Counted from the stretch's first letter, positions 22,191 to 32,834 are shown. The stretch: 64,000 bases of DNA from Platanthera guangdongensis (GCA_039583875.1 CM077158.1:120029900-120093899); one strand, 5' to 3'. Notes: generated by a model from the letters alone, not told the origin. Numbers and translations: made by a program.

Positions 22191-23351
22191 TTTTGAAACC
22201 AAAAACTTGGTCTCTGTGGAGTTCGGGGTCCCTAGAAAGGGGTGACCTCACACCTACTACACGCAAGAGAACGTCACGGACCAAGGGATCAAGAAGCTAG
22301 GAACAGACCCTCGGCTCTAGCGCGGAGGTCCCACCTCACACCCGGAAGGCTACCTGAGCACTTCCCCTCCTTAGCCAATGCTCGAGTTAGGGTGCTTTGA
22401 AGAGCTCTCTCAACTCTACCAATAAGAAGCTAAGGGAGGAGAAAACTAAGAAAAAGATCCTCTCCAAGGCACCCAAGGGGGTCTATTTATAGTTTTCCAA
22501 ATCCCTTTGGCCAAAAATGACCAAAATACCCCTACGGCCAAAAGGCCTCGGGCCAATAGCAAACCGCCACGCCGGGGGGTAGAGAAGGAAAAACGCGTCA
22601 CCTAAAGCAAATAGGGGACCCACCCTGCGGGACGGGGCGAGACCCGGCCTGGGGGCCGGTCTCGCCCGGCCTACCCGCCGGGCTCGGCGAGACCCGGCCT
22701 GGGGGCCGGTCTCGCCGGGCTGCCCGCGGGGCGGGGCGAGACCTGGCCCGAGGGCCGGTCTCGCCCGGCCTACCCGCCGGGCTCGGCGAGACCCGGCCTG
22801 GGGGCCGGTCTCGCCTGGCTGCCCGCGGGGCGGGGCGAGACCTGGCCCGAGGGCCGGTCTTGCCCGGCCTACCCGCCGAGCTCGGCGAGACCCGGCCTGG
22901 GGGCCGGTCTCGCCGGGCTGCCCGCGGGGCGGGGCGAGACCTGGCCCGAGGGCCGCTCTCGCCCGGCCTACCCGCCGGGCTCGGCGAGAACCGGCCTGGG
23001 GGCCGGTCTCGCCTGACTGCCCGCGGGGCGGGGCGAGATCTGGCCCGAGGGCCGGTCTCGCCCGGCCTACCCGCCGGGCTTGGCGAGACTCGGCCTGAGG
23101 GGAAAAAGGGGGAGGGGGAGGGCCTGCTGATCCCGCCTCCACACCCAATTGGCCCGGGCGGGCGCCTACCAACCTGCCGCTCTCACACTCCAACTAAGGG
23201 GCCGCGGGGGGAGGCCGATTTCTCCTCCCCCTACTAGTATATTTCCAAGCTAGAGCCAAAATTGGCCACCGAGAGTTCAAAATACTCAAAAAGCTTAAAA
23301 ACTAAGCACGCCTCATTTAGGGTCCACTCTTCGCGAATACGGGGTTGTACA
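22191..23351 (-). repeat. 3' LTR of the gag-protease gypsy element
   Basis: 1161 bp. The right-hand partner starts TGTTGAAAC; here the second base is T. It ends ggggttgtaca. It contains a TATA-like tctatttatag at 22481 and a GC-rich tandem array at 22620-23100. Confidence 0.9.
22620..23100. repeat. 99-bp GC-rich tandem array inside the 3' LTR
   Basis: Between four and five copies of a 99-bp unit made of two related halves; each half carries ggcgagacc, then ggccggtctcgcc, so the array is full of short palindromes. The unit is a multiple of three, which leaves long open frames on both strands (for example 22483-23193, minus). These are not genes. The sister LTR has a shorter array at 27365-27785. 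Confidence 0.88.
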
Positions 23352-23370
23352 CAATCCCCGCTCTTTTCGA
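23352..23370 (-). promoter_or_regulatory. Polypurine tract of the gag-protease gypsy element
   Basis: Plus-strand caatccccgctcttttcga next to the LTR; on the minus strand it reads gaaaagagcggggattg before TGTACAAC. It marks this LTR as the 3' one. Confidence 0.6.
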
Positions 23371-23429
23371 GGTTGGCACAAGCTCGGAAAGAAACATCCA
23401 ACCCAACGTATTCGCGGAGTGTAACTTCC

Positions 23430-24600
23430 CCTCGGGGTCAACCTGCCATGCCAGCTATGGGAGCCTGGGTGGCGAGACCTCCTCTGGGTGAAAACACTTA
23501 GCCTCCCCGAGGGGTCAACCTGTCAAGCCAGCTAATGGGAGCTTGGGTGACGAGACGACCTCGTGGTGCAAACACGTACTCTCCACGAGAGGTACCACCG
23601 GACCTGTCAGCTAGTGGGAGCCTGGCAGCGGGACCACCTCGGAGCAAAGGGACTTAGGCTACCACGAGAGATCAACCCACCCAGCCAGCTAGTGGGAGCC
23701 TGGCGGCGGAATCGTCATCGGAGCAAAGGACTTGGGCTACCACGAGAGATCAACCTGCCCTGCCAGCTAGCGGGAGCCTGGCCGCGGAATCATCATCAGA
23801 GCAAAGTACTTGGGCTACCACGAGAGATCAACCTGCCCTGCCAGCTAGTGGGAGCCTGGCCGCGGAATCATCATCGGAGCAAAGGACTTGGGATACCACG
23901 AGAGATCAACCTACCCATCCAGCTAGTGGGAGTCTGGCGGCAGAATCGTCATCGGAGCAAAGGACTTGGGCTACCACGAGAGATCAACCGGCCCTGCCAG
24001 CTAGTGGGAGCCTGACCACGGAATCATCATCGGAGCAAAGGACTTGGGCTACCACGAGAGATCAACCTGCCCTGCCAGCTAGTGGGAGCCTGGCGGCGGA
24101 ATCGTCATCGGAGCAAAGGACTTGGGCTACCACGAGAGATCAACCTACCCTGCCAGCTAGTGGGAGCCTGGCCGCGGAATCATCATCGGAGCAAAGGACT
24201 TGGGCTACCACGAGAGATCAACCTACCCAGCCAGCTAGTGGGAGCCTGGCCGCGGAATCATCATCGGAGCAAAGCACTTGGGCTACCACGAGAGATCAAC
24301 CTGCCCTGCCAGCTAGTGGGAGCCTGGCCGCGGAATCATCATCGGAGCAAAGGACTTGGGCTACCACGAGAGATCAATCTGCCCTGCCAGCTAGTGGGAG
24401 CCTGGCCGCGGAATCATCATCGGAGCAAAGTACTTGGGATACCATAAGAGATCAACCTACCCAGCCAGCTAGTGGGAGCCTGGCGGCGGAATCGTCATCG
24501 GAGCAAAGTACTTGGGCTACCACGAGAGATCAACCTGCCCTGCCAGCTAGTGGGAGCCTGGCCGCGGAATCATCATCGGAGCAAAGGACTTGAGCTACAC
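23430..24600. repeat. 78-bp minisatellite, about 15 copies
   Basis: Unit: a gctaccacgagagatcaacc part, a tgccagctagtgggagcctgg part and a ggaatcatcatcggagcaaag part, total 78 bp. Copies before 23640 are diverged; those from 23640 to 24595 are close to identical with alternating variants (ggcggaatcgtc or gccgcggaatcatc). Because 78 is divisible by 3, three long plus-strand frames appear to encode a 26-residue repeat; there is no other sign of coding. It lies between the protease and the 3' LTR, where pol is expected. Confidence 0.93.
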
Positions 24601-24823
24601 AATCAAACCTTACCAAATCCTACATCCTCAAATGAGGAAAATAGATGGGTTACATGATCCCCCCGACTCAGTTGGTCGGGGGTTAGACTCATTACAAGAT
24701 AAGATACATACAGGACTCTGCCGGGGCGAGGCTTCTTCAGGGGGTCTGGGCCCCGTGGTTGTCATCCGCTTCCTCCTCGCCGGACACTTCCATCCTGCTC
24801 AGGCTCTCCATGACCTTCTCCAT
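24601..24823. other. Spacer between minisatellite and protease
   Basis: About 220 bp with no repeat unit and no supported frame; includes a small inverted repeat ccccccgactcagttggtcggggg near 24660. Confidence 0.4.
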
Positions 24824-25591
24824 CTACTCTGCCTTGGCCAACCAAGAGATGGTGTTGACTGCCGTGACATAGCACTGCCTTGCCATCCTGGAGTCTCCCT
24901 TGACTCTGACCTGAATCCCTCCTGAGCTGAACTTGATGCATTGGTGGAATGAAGATGGCACGCAACGGAAGGCGCTGATGAGGGGTCTTCCGAAGATGGC
25001 ATTGTAGCTGCTTTGAGCATCAACAATGACGAACCGACAGTTCCTCGAGACTCCTCCCAATTTTACTTGGAGCCCCACTCCACCTTCGACCTCCTTCCTC
25101 TCTCCTGAGAATCCGAATAGGGGTCCGTCCGAGGCCAACACCCTCCTTGGCTCGACCTTCATCTCGTCAAACGCCTTCTTGAAAATGACGTTGACGGAGC
25201 TTCCGTTGTCAACCAGGATCCGGGAGACGGTGTAGCCTTCGATGGCTGTCTGGATGGCCAGCGCATCACAGAACGGATCCTCATGATCCAGTAGGTCCTT
25301 CACCGAGAAGGTGATCTTTTCCTCTGGGGGCGGGGTCTGGGAGGTTGAGGCGACGCTCCTCTGGTATATGACATGGAGGCTTTCCTTTCGGGTGGCCTCA
25401 ACCCCCACTCCACCATGGATCACTCCTATATCGCCTCGGGTTCCCACATCGACCCGATCCTCGCATATATCATCACCCCCTTCTCCGGGTAGAACCTCTT
25501 CTGCCCGTACCGGCGGTTGCGGCTGGGCAGAGCCTCTCTCCCACCTCACCTCCAAGAACTCGGGGCAGGTAGCTGTGACGTGCCCCTCCAC
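24824..25591 (-). pseudogene. Gypsy retropepsin-like protease domain (gag-pol fragment)
   Basis: Continues the gag frame after a TAG at 25592-25594. The first part still contains the second half of the gag zinc knuckle (VEGHVTATC). The protease follows, with ILVDNGSSVNVIF (catalytic Asp in D-N-G-S) and IFGRPLISAFRCVPSSFHQCIKF in the flap and C-terminal region, as in Tat-type gypsy proteases. It ends in a stop at 24824 just before the spacer, with no reverse transcriptase beyond. A protease without pol could only mature Gag. Confidence 0.82.
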
Positions 25592-26083
25592 CTAGTGGAA
25601 GTCGCAGTACAGCAGCGCTCTTTCTCCCCTCTTTCGGCGGGCTGGGCGCTCTCTCCTGTTACCTCTTCCCCCTCCTATTTCCAAGGCTTGCTGCGTCGGG
25701 GGTAAGAGTTGCCTTGGGGCCTGCCTCTGGAAGTTGAACCTCCCTTGGCCCCCGTGGAAGTTCCCCCCTCCTTGGATGAGAGCTCTTCCTAGACCTTGGG
25801 CAGGTCCTCCCTGCTGCCTCCAGTCTGGTTCCGGACCCTCCTGTCCTTGGAACCCCTGAGCTCTCTGCTCCTCTCTCCTTCTTTCTTCCTGATGCCTTGA
25901 GCCACCCTGCTCCTTTGACTCCACCTCCGTCAACTTTTCCAACCTCTTGACAAATGCCGGGTTGGCTGCCTCCATGGAAATCTCCTCTGCCGCCCTTTCC
26001 ATCAGCTCCTCGAAGGAAAGGGGGGCCTTCCGGGTCAAGCTCATCTTGAAGAAGCCCTCCTTCAGCCCAACGGTGAAGGCCAT
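25592..26083 (-). pseudogene. Gypsy gag C-terminal part
   Basis: Follows a TAG at 26084-26086 in the same reading phase. It begins MAFTVGLKEGFFKMSL and ELMERAAEEI, the conserved end of the retrotransposon gag domain, then a long Arg-, Gln- and Gly-rich linker and the start of a knuckle (YCDFH), broken by TAG exactly inside the knuckle. With the neighbouring frames this is one gag gene carrying two in-frame stops. Confidence 0.8.
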
Positions 26084-26872
26084 CTATAGAGCATACCCTG
26101 GCATCTCCTGGACCTCCAAGATCTCCTCTTGGAACCTGTCTACGTAGCGGGCCAGCGACTCCTCGGCCCCCTGCCTTATCAAGAAGATGGACTCAGGACT
26201 CCTCTTCTGCTTCTTGGAGGTGGAGAAGCGGAGCTGGAAGCTTCGGCTCAAGTCCTCGAACCCATAAATCGACCTCAGAGGGAGTTGATGGAACCAGTCC
26301 CTTGCCTTCTCCTTCAGTGTGATCGCAAAGAGGCGACACTTGAAGGCATCCGTCATCGGTCTGATGGAGACGGCGTCTTCGAACCACTGCAAAAGCTGGA
26401 CGGGGTCATCCTTCCCTATATAGTAAGCCATGTCTGGCTCTCTGAACCCCTCGGGAATGAGAGTTGAGATGATCAGCTCGCTGAAGGGTGACCCCCTAAG
26501 GGGTGGTCTCGCCACCTCCACTCGCGCAACCTGCTCGCCTGGGAGGTTGGCACTCGCCAGGCTGGAGAACAGCTCCCGGCCGGTGAGGTCTCGCTCGACC
26601 CCATCGCCCATCCTCTCCCTCTCGGGCCTTCTTCCTGGTGCACTTCCTTCTCCCCCTGCTGGGGTCATCTCGCCTAGACCACTGGGAGTCGGCTCGTCGA
26701 GAGGGGGAGCTAACTCCTGGGGGGTCGGGGTGGAGTTGCCACCCTGAGGAGTAATGCTTCGCAGTATCTCCATGATGCCCTGAATGGAGGCCATGAACTC
26801 TTGCCTCCCCACAAAGGGTCCTGGGGTGGGGAGTTCGCCGAGATCATCACTACCTCCTTGACCTCCCGTCAT
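26084..26872 (-). pseudogene. Gypsy gag N-terminal part
   Basis: The first ATG is at 26872-26870, only about 55 bp inside the 5' LTR edge. There is a low-complexity N-terminus (Gly, Pro, Glu), then the retrotransposon gag domain: DPVQLLQWFEDAVS, FAITLKEKARDWFHQLP, FEDLSRSFQLRFS and SLARYVDRFQEEILEV. The frame stops at 26084 (TAG) and continues in the same phase. Gag would form the particle shell. The short distance to the LTR leaves little room for a leader. Confidence 0.85.
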
Positions 26873-26927
26873 GACACTCCCCCGAGATCTTCTGTGCTGG
26901 TCACTCTCCACGCTCACCGCACCAAAG

Positions 26928-28039
26928 TGTTGAAACTAAAAACTTGGTCTCTGTGGAGTTCGGGGTCCCTAGAAAGGGGTGACCTCACACCTACTACACT
27001 CAAGAGAACGGCACGGACCATGGGATCAAGAAGCTAGGAACAGACCCTCGGCTCTAGCGCGGAGGTCCCACCTCACACCCGGAATGCTACCTGAGCACTT
27101 CCCCTCCCTAGCCAATGCTCGAGCTAGGGTGCCTTGAAGAGCTCTCTCAACTCTACCAAGAAGAAGCTAAGGGAGGAGAAAACTAAGAAAAAGATCCTCT
27201 CCAAGGCACCCAAGGGGGTCTATTTATAGTTTTCCAAATCCCTTTGGCCAAAAATGACCAAAATACCCCTACGGCCAAAAGGCCTCGGGCCAATAGGAAA
27301 CCACCACGCCGGGGGGTAGAGAAGGAAAAACGCGTCACCTAAAGCAAATAGGGGACCCACCCTGCGGGACGGGGCGAGACCCGGCCTGGGGGCCGGTCTC
27401 GCCCGGCCTACCCGCCGGGCTCGGCGAGACCCGGCCTGGGGGCCGGTCTCGCCGGGCTGCCCGCGGGGCTGGGCGAGACCTGGCCCGAGGGCCGGTCTCG
27501 CCCTTCCTACCCGCCGGGCTCGGCGAGACACGGCCTGGGGGCCGGTCTCGCCCGGCCTACCCGCCGGGCTCGGCGAGACCCAGCCTGGGGGCCGGTCTCG
27601 CCGGGCTGCCCGCGGGGCGGGGCGAGACCTGGCCCGAGGGCCGGTCTCGCTCGGCCTACCCGCCGGGCTCGGCGAGACCCGGCCTGGGGGCCGGTCTCTC
27701 CTGACTGCCCGCGGGGCGGGGCGAGACCTGGCCCGAGGTCCAGTCTCGCCCGGCCTACCCGCCGGGCTCGGCGAGACCCGACCTGAGGGGAAAAAGGGGG
27801 AGGGGGAGGGCCTGCTGATCCCGCCTCCACACCCAATTGGCCCGGGCGGGCACCTACCAACCTGCCGCTCTCACACTCCAACTAAGGGGTCGCGGGGGGA
27901 GGCCGATTTCTCCTCCCCCTACTAGTATATTTCCAAGCTAGAGCCAAAATTGGCCACCGAGAGTTCAAAATACTCAAAATGCTTAAAAACTAAGCACGCC
28001 TCATTTAGGGTCCACTCTTAGCGAATACGGGGTTGTACA
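26928..28039 (-). repeat. 5' LTR of the gag-protease gypsy element
   Basis: 1112 bp, tgttgaaactaaaa to ggggttgtaca, followed by the target duplication atagt. Very close to the 3' LTR, but about 49 bp shorter because of a shorter GC array. Confidence 0.9.
27365..27785. repeat. 99-bp GC-rich tandem array inside the 5' LTR
   Basis: Same unit as at 22620-23100, with about half a unit less and a different order of variants. The difference between the two LTRs shows that the array has changed since insertion. Confidence 0.85.
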
Positions 28040-29035
28040 ATAGTGGTTGGCTTCTCCTCCCTTCCTTGGAGCCCAACAATCGTAGCTCATATACCCAAAC
28101 TTGTTACAGTTGTAACATTGAGTCTGGGACATATCTCCTCTTCCTCTTCCTTGACCTCTTCCCTGGTCCCTTCCTTGTCCTCTGCCTTGGCCTCTCCCTT
28201 GGCCTCTTCCTCTTCCTTCTCCATCATGTCTCCAACCGTGAGGTTGCTCTGCCTCCTTCTGGTTGTACTGATTTCTTCCGAAGTCACTTCCACCTCTTCC
28301 TACTCTACCTCTTCCTTGGTAGCCTCAGCAACGCTGGCCTCCTCCTCGTCCTGAGCTTTCTCCAAAGTTAAGTTGAGTCTGGAGTGCTTTTCCCAAGCCA
28401 CTCGACTCCTCATCATCCTGCAGCATGCGATACTCATGGGCTTGCAGCGAGCCAACGAGTTCATCTAGCTCCATCTCGGTGAGATCCTTCGACTCCTCTA
28501 TGGCTACTACCACGTGCCTGAACTTCTTGGACATAGATCGCAGGAGCTTCTCCATGAAACTGACATCATCAGTCACCTCTCCATTCCTCTTCATCTCATT
28601 TGTGAGCGTCCGCAGACGGGTCACATAGTCTCCAACTCTCTCCGAGCTCTACATCTTCATCACCTCATATTGAGCTCGAAGAGATTGTAACTTAACCTTC
28701 TTTGCTTTATCAACTCCCTGCATGGAGCGTTGTAGTATCTCCCAAGCCTCCTTGGATGTCCCAGCATCTGAGATCTTCTCAAACGTTGCCCCATCCACTC
28801 CTTGGTACAATAGGAATAGGGCCTTCTTGTCCCGCTTCTTTGCTTCCCTCAACGCTGTCTTCTGAGCATTAGTCAACGCTGCCTCCGCTTCAGTGGTAAG
28901 CACCTCGACTCCCTCTTCAACTATCTCTCATAACTCTTTGGAGGCGAGTAACACTCGCATCTGAATACTCTAGTTCCCGTAATTTGTCTTTGTCAACTTG
29001 GGGACTTGCCCCGGCATGGCGCTTCCCATTTCCAT
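28040..29035 (-). pseudogene. Copia A gag with altered zinc knuckle
   Basis: Begins at ATG 29035, 50 bp inside the primer-binding site. It matches the copia gag type, with KTNYGN near the start, KKRDKKALFLLYQGVD, SKEAWEILQRSMQG, YVTRLRTLTNEMKRNGE and FRHVVVAIEESKDL. Three stops, at 28970-28972, 28928-28930 and 28649-28651, interrupt it; the first two replace conserved Trp codons. The zinc knuckle (28076-28117) reads CYNCNKFGYMSYDC, with Tyr where the zinc-binding His belongs. It ends at 28040, where the gypsy element split gag from protease. Confidence 0.88.
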
Positions 29036-29085
29036 CTCAACTCTTCACTGAATACTTCCAAATAACTTCCAGGGGGTCGAACCTG

Positions 29086-29098
29086 GCCTCTGATACCA
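29086..29098 (-). promoter_or_regulatory. Primer-binding site of copia A
   Basis: Plus-strand gcctctgatacca two bases inside the 5' LTR; the minus strand is TGGTATCAGAGGC, the standard initiator-tRNA-Met site. Confidence 0.88.
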
Positions 29099-29100
29099 CT

Positions 29101-29730
29101 TGTTGGAAACATGTATGGGCTCCTGCTACCTCCCCAAAATTTCCGAAAATTCTTCTAAGTAGTCTGCGAGGCCAACTTGGCGAGACCGCCAAGTCGCACG
29201 GTTACTACCCGGCGAGACCGCACCCCACTCGCGACTAGACCGCCCCAACTCGCGTGGCGAGATCCACCTACTCGCGCGACCACAACGCCAACGAGCCCCT
29301 ACTCGCTTGGCGAGTCCTCTTGCGCGAGCTCCTCGTCAGATTCTCCTGCGCGAGCTGCTACTCACTTGGCGAGTTCCCTTGCGCGAGCTTCTCCTGCGCG
29401 AGCTCTTACACGCTTGGTGAGTTCCCTTGCGCGAGCTTCTCCTGTGCGAGCTCTTACACGCGCGAGCTCCTCCTGCGAGACGGCCTGGGTGTGAAACCAA
29501 CACCCCTAACCACAAAATCACCTCGGCAGCACCTCCTGTCTCGCTCGCACTCCGGCTTGCCCGGTTAGTAAACAAACCGCCCGGACACCACTCTTCTCGC
29601 GGCGGGATCAAACCCCTTAGCGCTGCGGCGCTCTCTTTCTCTCTCTAAAATAGGAACAAGGAATTTTGGAGTTTATCTCTCTATTTTCATCAAATTTTAC
29701 AAGTGATACAACATGCCTATTTATAGGCTA
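29101..29730 (-). repeat. 5' LTR of copia A, left piece (split by CACTA)
   Basis: Same sequence as the 3' LTR up to cctatttataggcta. The CACTA transposon follows; the rest of the LTR resumes at 41271. Confidence 0.93.
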
Positions 29731-29731
29731 T

Positions 29732-30370
29732 CACTACAACAAAAACATCAAATAGCAAGGTGAAGAATTCCTTGTTAAATGATGAAATTTGTTGCTAATT
29801 TATATTTGGAAGGAATTTAGGAACAAAACCAATTCATGGCCAATTTGAGCCTAGTTAAATTTAGCAAGGGTGATTTTCCTTGCTAATCAACAACAATTAA
29901 TCAACAACGAATTTTTGGCTATCTAAATTAACAAGGAAGGCTACCAACCAAAAAATTTGAATCTAATCATCATCAAATATTTTTAATGCTAATATTAGCT
30001 AGTAATAAAATTGTTACAAAATTTGTTGCTAATAAATGTAAAACACACAAAAAAAAATTATTTGACAATAATTTTTTTTATGATTGAATTAATAATAATT
30101 TATTATTTTCATATTTTTAGCAACAATTAAAATTAAAATTTTTTGCTTGCATAATTATTCAATTATTAAATAATAATACATCCAACAAAATAACCAATAT
30201 AAATTTGTCATCAATATGATCAAATGTCATACATAACTTGTCATTAGATAGTCAAATTGACAACCAACATATGCACAAAAATTGGCATATCAATAAACTT
30301 TGATCAAAAGTAAATCCACCAAAATATGATAACATGTATCAAAATTTAAACAAAACAAAATATGATGTAA
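29732..30370. repeat. CACTA left terminus and subterminal region
   Basis: Terminal CACTACAACAAAAAC followed by 600 bp of AT-rich DNA with repeated words aatttgttgctaat, aaggaa and agcaa in both orientations, where the element's own proteins would bind. No gene was seen. Confidence 0.75.
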
Positions 30371-31190
30371 CTATGAGCGTGGAATCAGCTGATCTGGACA
30401 ATGACCGTTGTCAGAAGATTGACGTTGAACTGGAGAAGAATCTTGATTTGGAGCTTGATATTGAGCTTGCGGATGATGACTTGGTATTCGAAAATAGTTG
30501 GGAGTCGCATAGTAGCCGGGAACTGGAGCTGAAAAATAACCGGAACCTTGCGTAGAGAATTGAGTAGAAGTATATGATCTAGGAGAAGAATAATGTCCAG
30601 GAGAAAAGTGATGACCTTGATAAATTCCATGCACCTCTAAGGCAGTAGAAACAGCATTTTTAACAATATCTTTAACAACATTATCTACCCTTCAAAACTA
30701 TTATTCATCTCCATTTGAAGTTTCTCTAATTCTTCAACACGATCCTTGTACTTCTCAATTAAAATTTGGGCATTGGGCCTTGAACTCGTACCAAAGATGA
30801 CACTCGTATCGTATGAATTGCCAAATCCATAACAACGACCATTTTTAAGACCACCAGAAGCCTCAATCCATAAATCCGGATAATATGTCGAAGAAGCATT
30901 GGTAGAAGCAAATGTCATTGTATCATTACTTTGAGCTTGCTTCTCATTTAACTTCAAGGTGTAAGACTCCTATAAAGAAAATTAAAAACTATAAGCAATA
31001 ATAACATTAAGAATTAAAATATTAACAACTATTAAAAACTAATGGAAAAAAATACTTACAAATGTTTTCTTTGATTTCTTATCGACAAATGGTCCTCTCC
31101 CTTTATTGGTTCTATGAGTTCTGTTGAAAACCTTTTCATGTGGAACTGGTAACCCTGCATTAGCATGAGCCTGCATTGTATTTAACATAG

Positions 31191-31850
31191 ATGATGATTG
31201 GAGAAAACAAGAAATATATTCAAACTAGTGAGACAGACATAGCTTGGCCTAAAAATGCTCCAAAGAAAGTCAATGACAGGTGGGAGATATGTGTAAGCCT
31301 CAGCGATGGGCAATTTCAACAGGTTTCTTGCCGGAAGAACTCATTATTTTATCATTTTCATCTTCCTCTAAGACAAATAAGTGATGATTTTCTTTTTATA
31401 TGACATTCAACAGGTGAGTTTTGTGATTTCCATCAACACTATCAAGGGAGGAACACATGTCGAGTATGTCACTAGCCAAATCGCCAAGGAAGTTTTGGTT
31501 CAAAATGCGAGCTTTCACAAGATTTCCTAAAAAAGAGTAAGTATTTTTTTTTTATTAATTGCAATCAAATTTCCATAATTCATCTGCAAGTAAACCATGT
31601 TGGGAAATCGGGAATTATGGAGAGCCTTCTCTAATGGGCCGATTTTAAGCAGACTGAAGAAGACAGATGAAACCAAGAGGCAGAAGATCACCGGAATCAC
31701 CAAGCTCGATGATGCTAATGATGCCAGTGGAAAGAATTCAGATAAATGCACTTCAATCTTGACAGAAGGAGATTCAACCAAGGCTCTAGCTATAAGCAAT
31801 TCAAAATCTTCCAAATCAAAAACCATTTTTTTGCAAAAGTTCTGCTAGAA
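31191..31850 (+). pseudogene. Captured DNA topoisomerase II gene fragment
   Basis: Plus strand, opposite to the surrounding gene. Exon piece 1 (to 31322) ends VNDRWEICVSLSDGQFQQ; a 91-bp intron (31323-31413, GT to AG) follows; piece 2 (31414 to about 31536) starts VSFVISINTIKGGTHVEYVTSQ; piece 3 (about 31620-31800) reads LKKTDETK, KLDDANDASGKNSDKC and the TOPRIM-type ILTEGDSTKALA. These are conserved blocks of eukaryotic topoisomerase II in the right order, from the end of the ATPase part to the start of the TOPRIM domain. Exons between pieces 2 and 3 are missing, and piece 2 contains a stop (TAA at 31528-31530). It is far too short to act as an enzyme. The kept intron points to capture of genomic DNA, not of a spliced copy. 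Confidence 0.85.
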
Positions 31851-31984
31851 AAAAGGTTTAGATTTAATGCATCGTATCGTTTGAAAACTTATCTCAAATT
31901 CTTCTCCATGGGTGTACAGATGGCAAGTAATGTGGTTGTGGTGTGGTGCAGGGAGGGTGAAGTGAGGTGTGACCATAGATTAGG

Positions 31985-32792
31985 TGTAGGGAAATGAACG
32001 GGACACAACCATTTTTATCCATATCAACCAAAAGTTTTTCAACAAGTTGAAGATTCATATATTTACACAAGAAAGAAATGAACTTTGAATATGTAAATGA
32101 GCTCAAATTCAACCCTTCTTCGATCATCTCATTGTAATACTTCTCTGCTAAATCAAAACATATGTTTTTAATCAGCACACCAATGAACTTATTGTAATCT
32201 ACACTAAAAACTCGACAAGAAGGCACGATCATCTCATCAAATGTTTCAAAAGCAAAGCTGAGCAAACCACATTTCACATACCCGGATATAAGAATTCTAT
32301 ATATGGAACGGTGAGGGGTGAATCCATCATCATGTAACTTTCTCAGGATAACAGATAGAAGATCAAAGCGTTGACATTTCAGAAGTAAGCAGATCATTGA
32401 CTTAATGGTGGAGTGATCGTGCTTGAAACCACGCTGAGATTCCGCCCACAGATAAAAGTGAAAGCCCAATTCAGAATCCAGTAAACTTTTAAGTACCTGA
32501 TTAACAACATAGTTATTGAGAACTATAACTAGATTCTGAAGCTTCATTTCCATTTCCTTGGACCATTTACCGGACTGAAGAGCCGTCCTAATCCTCAAAC
32601 TGGATTCGGCAAGGAGGGTTGTGGGTGCCGAAACAGACTGGAGAGGGAGTTTGTGGTTTTGGCTTTGTGATTGTATCGCACAGTTGCAATGGAGCAGATT
32701 AGAATGATCTGCAATCTGGAAGAAGACAGAAAGAGATATCTTACAGGTAAAAATCTAGAAAAATTGATGGTTTTGTGGAGCGCCCATTCCAT
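31985..32792 (-). pseudogene. Captured PPR (pentatricopeptide repeat) gene fragment
   Basis: Starts at ATG 32792 with an N-terminus rich in Arg, Ser and hydrophobic residues, compatible with organelle targeting. A frame change near 32596 leads into a repeat region with helical pairs of the PPR kind: FHFYLWAESQRGFKHDHST, LLSVILRKLHDDGFTPHRS, YRILISGYVKCGLLSFAFE, YNKFIGVLIKNICFDLAEK and FTYSKFISFLCKYMNLQLV. About five repeats are present; PPR proteins usually have ten or more. Similarity ends at about 31998 in mid repeat. It lies in the intron of the CACTA second gene, in that gene's orientation, next to the topoisomerase fragment. A host gene piece, not a complete gene. Confidence 0.82.
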
Positions 32793-32834
32793 CTGTTGAC
32801 TGCAATCCAGAGTTGCAGCACCCGGCGGTCTCAA

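Larger units (their letters stand above)
22191..28039 (-). mobile_element. Non-autonomous Ty3/gypsy element with gag-protease only
   Basis: LTRs 22191-23351 and 26928-28039 enclose a gag-protease frame on the minus strand. There is no reverse transcriptase, RNase H or integrase. The target duplication ATAGT flanks it (22186-22190 and 28040-28044), inside copia A. Where pol would lie there is a 1.2-kb, 78-bp minisatellite. The wording of gag (CDFH, then GHVTATC) and protease (LVDNGSS) is that of the Tat-type branch of plant gypsy elements. It would need enzymes from a relative to move. Confidence 0.92.

Noticed and set aside
22483..23193. Minus-strand Arg/Gly/Pro-rich frame (also 27507-27881)
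   Set aside because: It is the GC-rich 99-bp array of the LTR, present in both LTRs with a different copy number.
23430..24600. CRISPR-like array
   Set aside because: Repeats are directly joined 78-bp units without unique spacers, and the DNA is plant.
23563..24657. Plus-strand frames encoding a 26-residue repeat
   Set aside because: The unit is 78 bp, so any phase stays open; there is no start context, no non-repeat domain, and it lies antisense in a retroelement.
28033..28371. Hydrophobic plus-strand frames at the copia A gag
   Set aside because: Antisense shadow of the Glu/Lys/Gly-rich gag linker on the minus strand.
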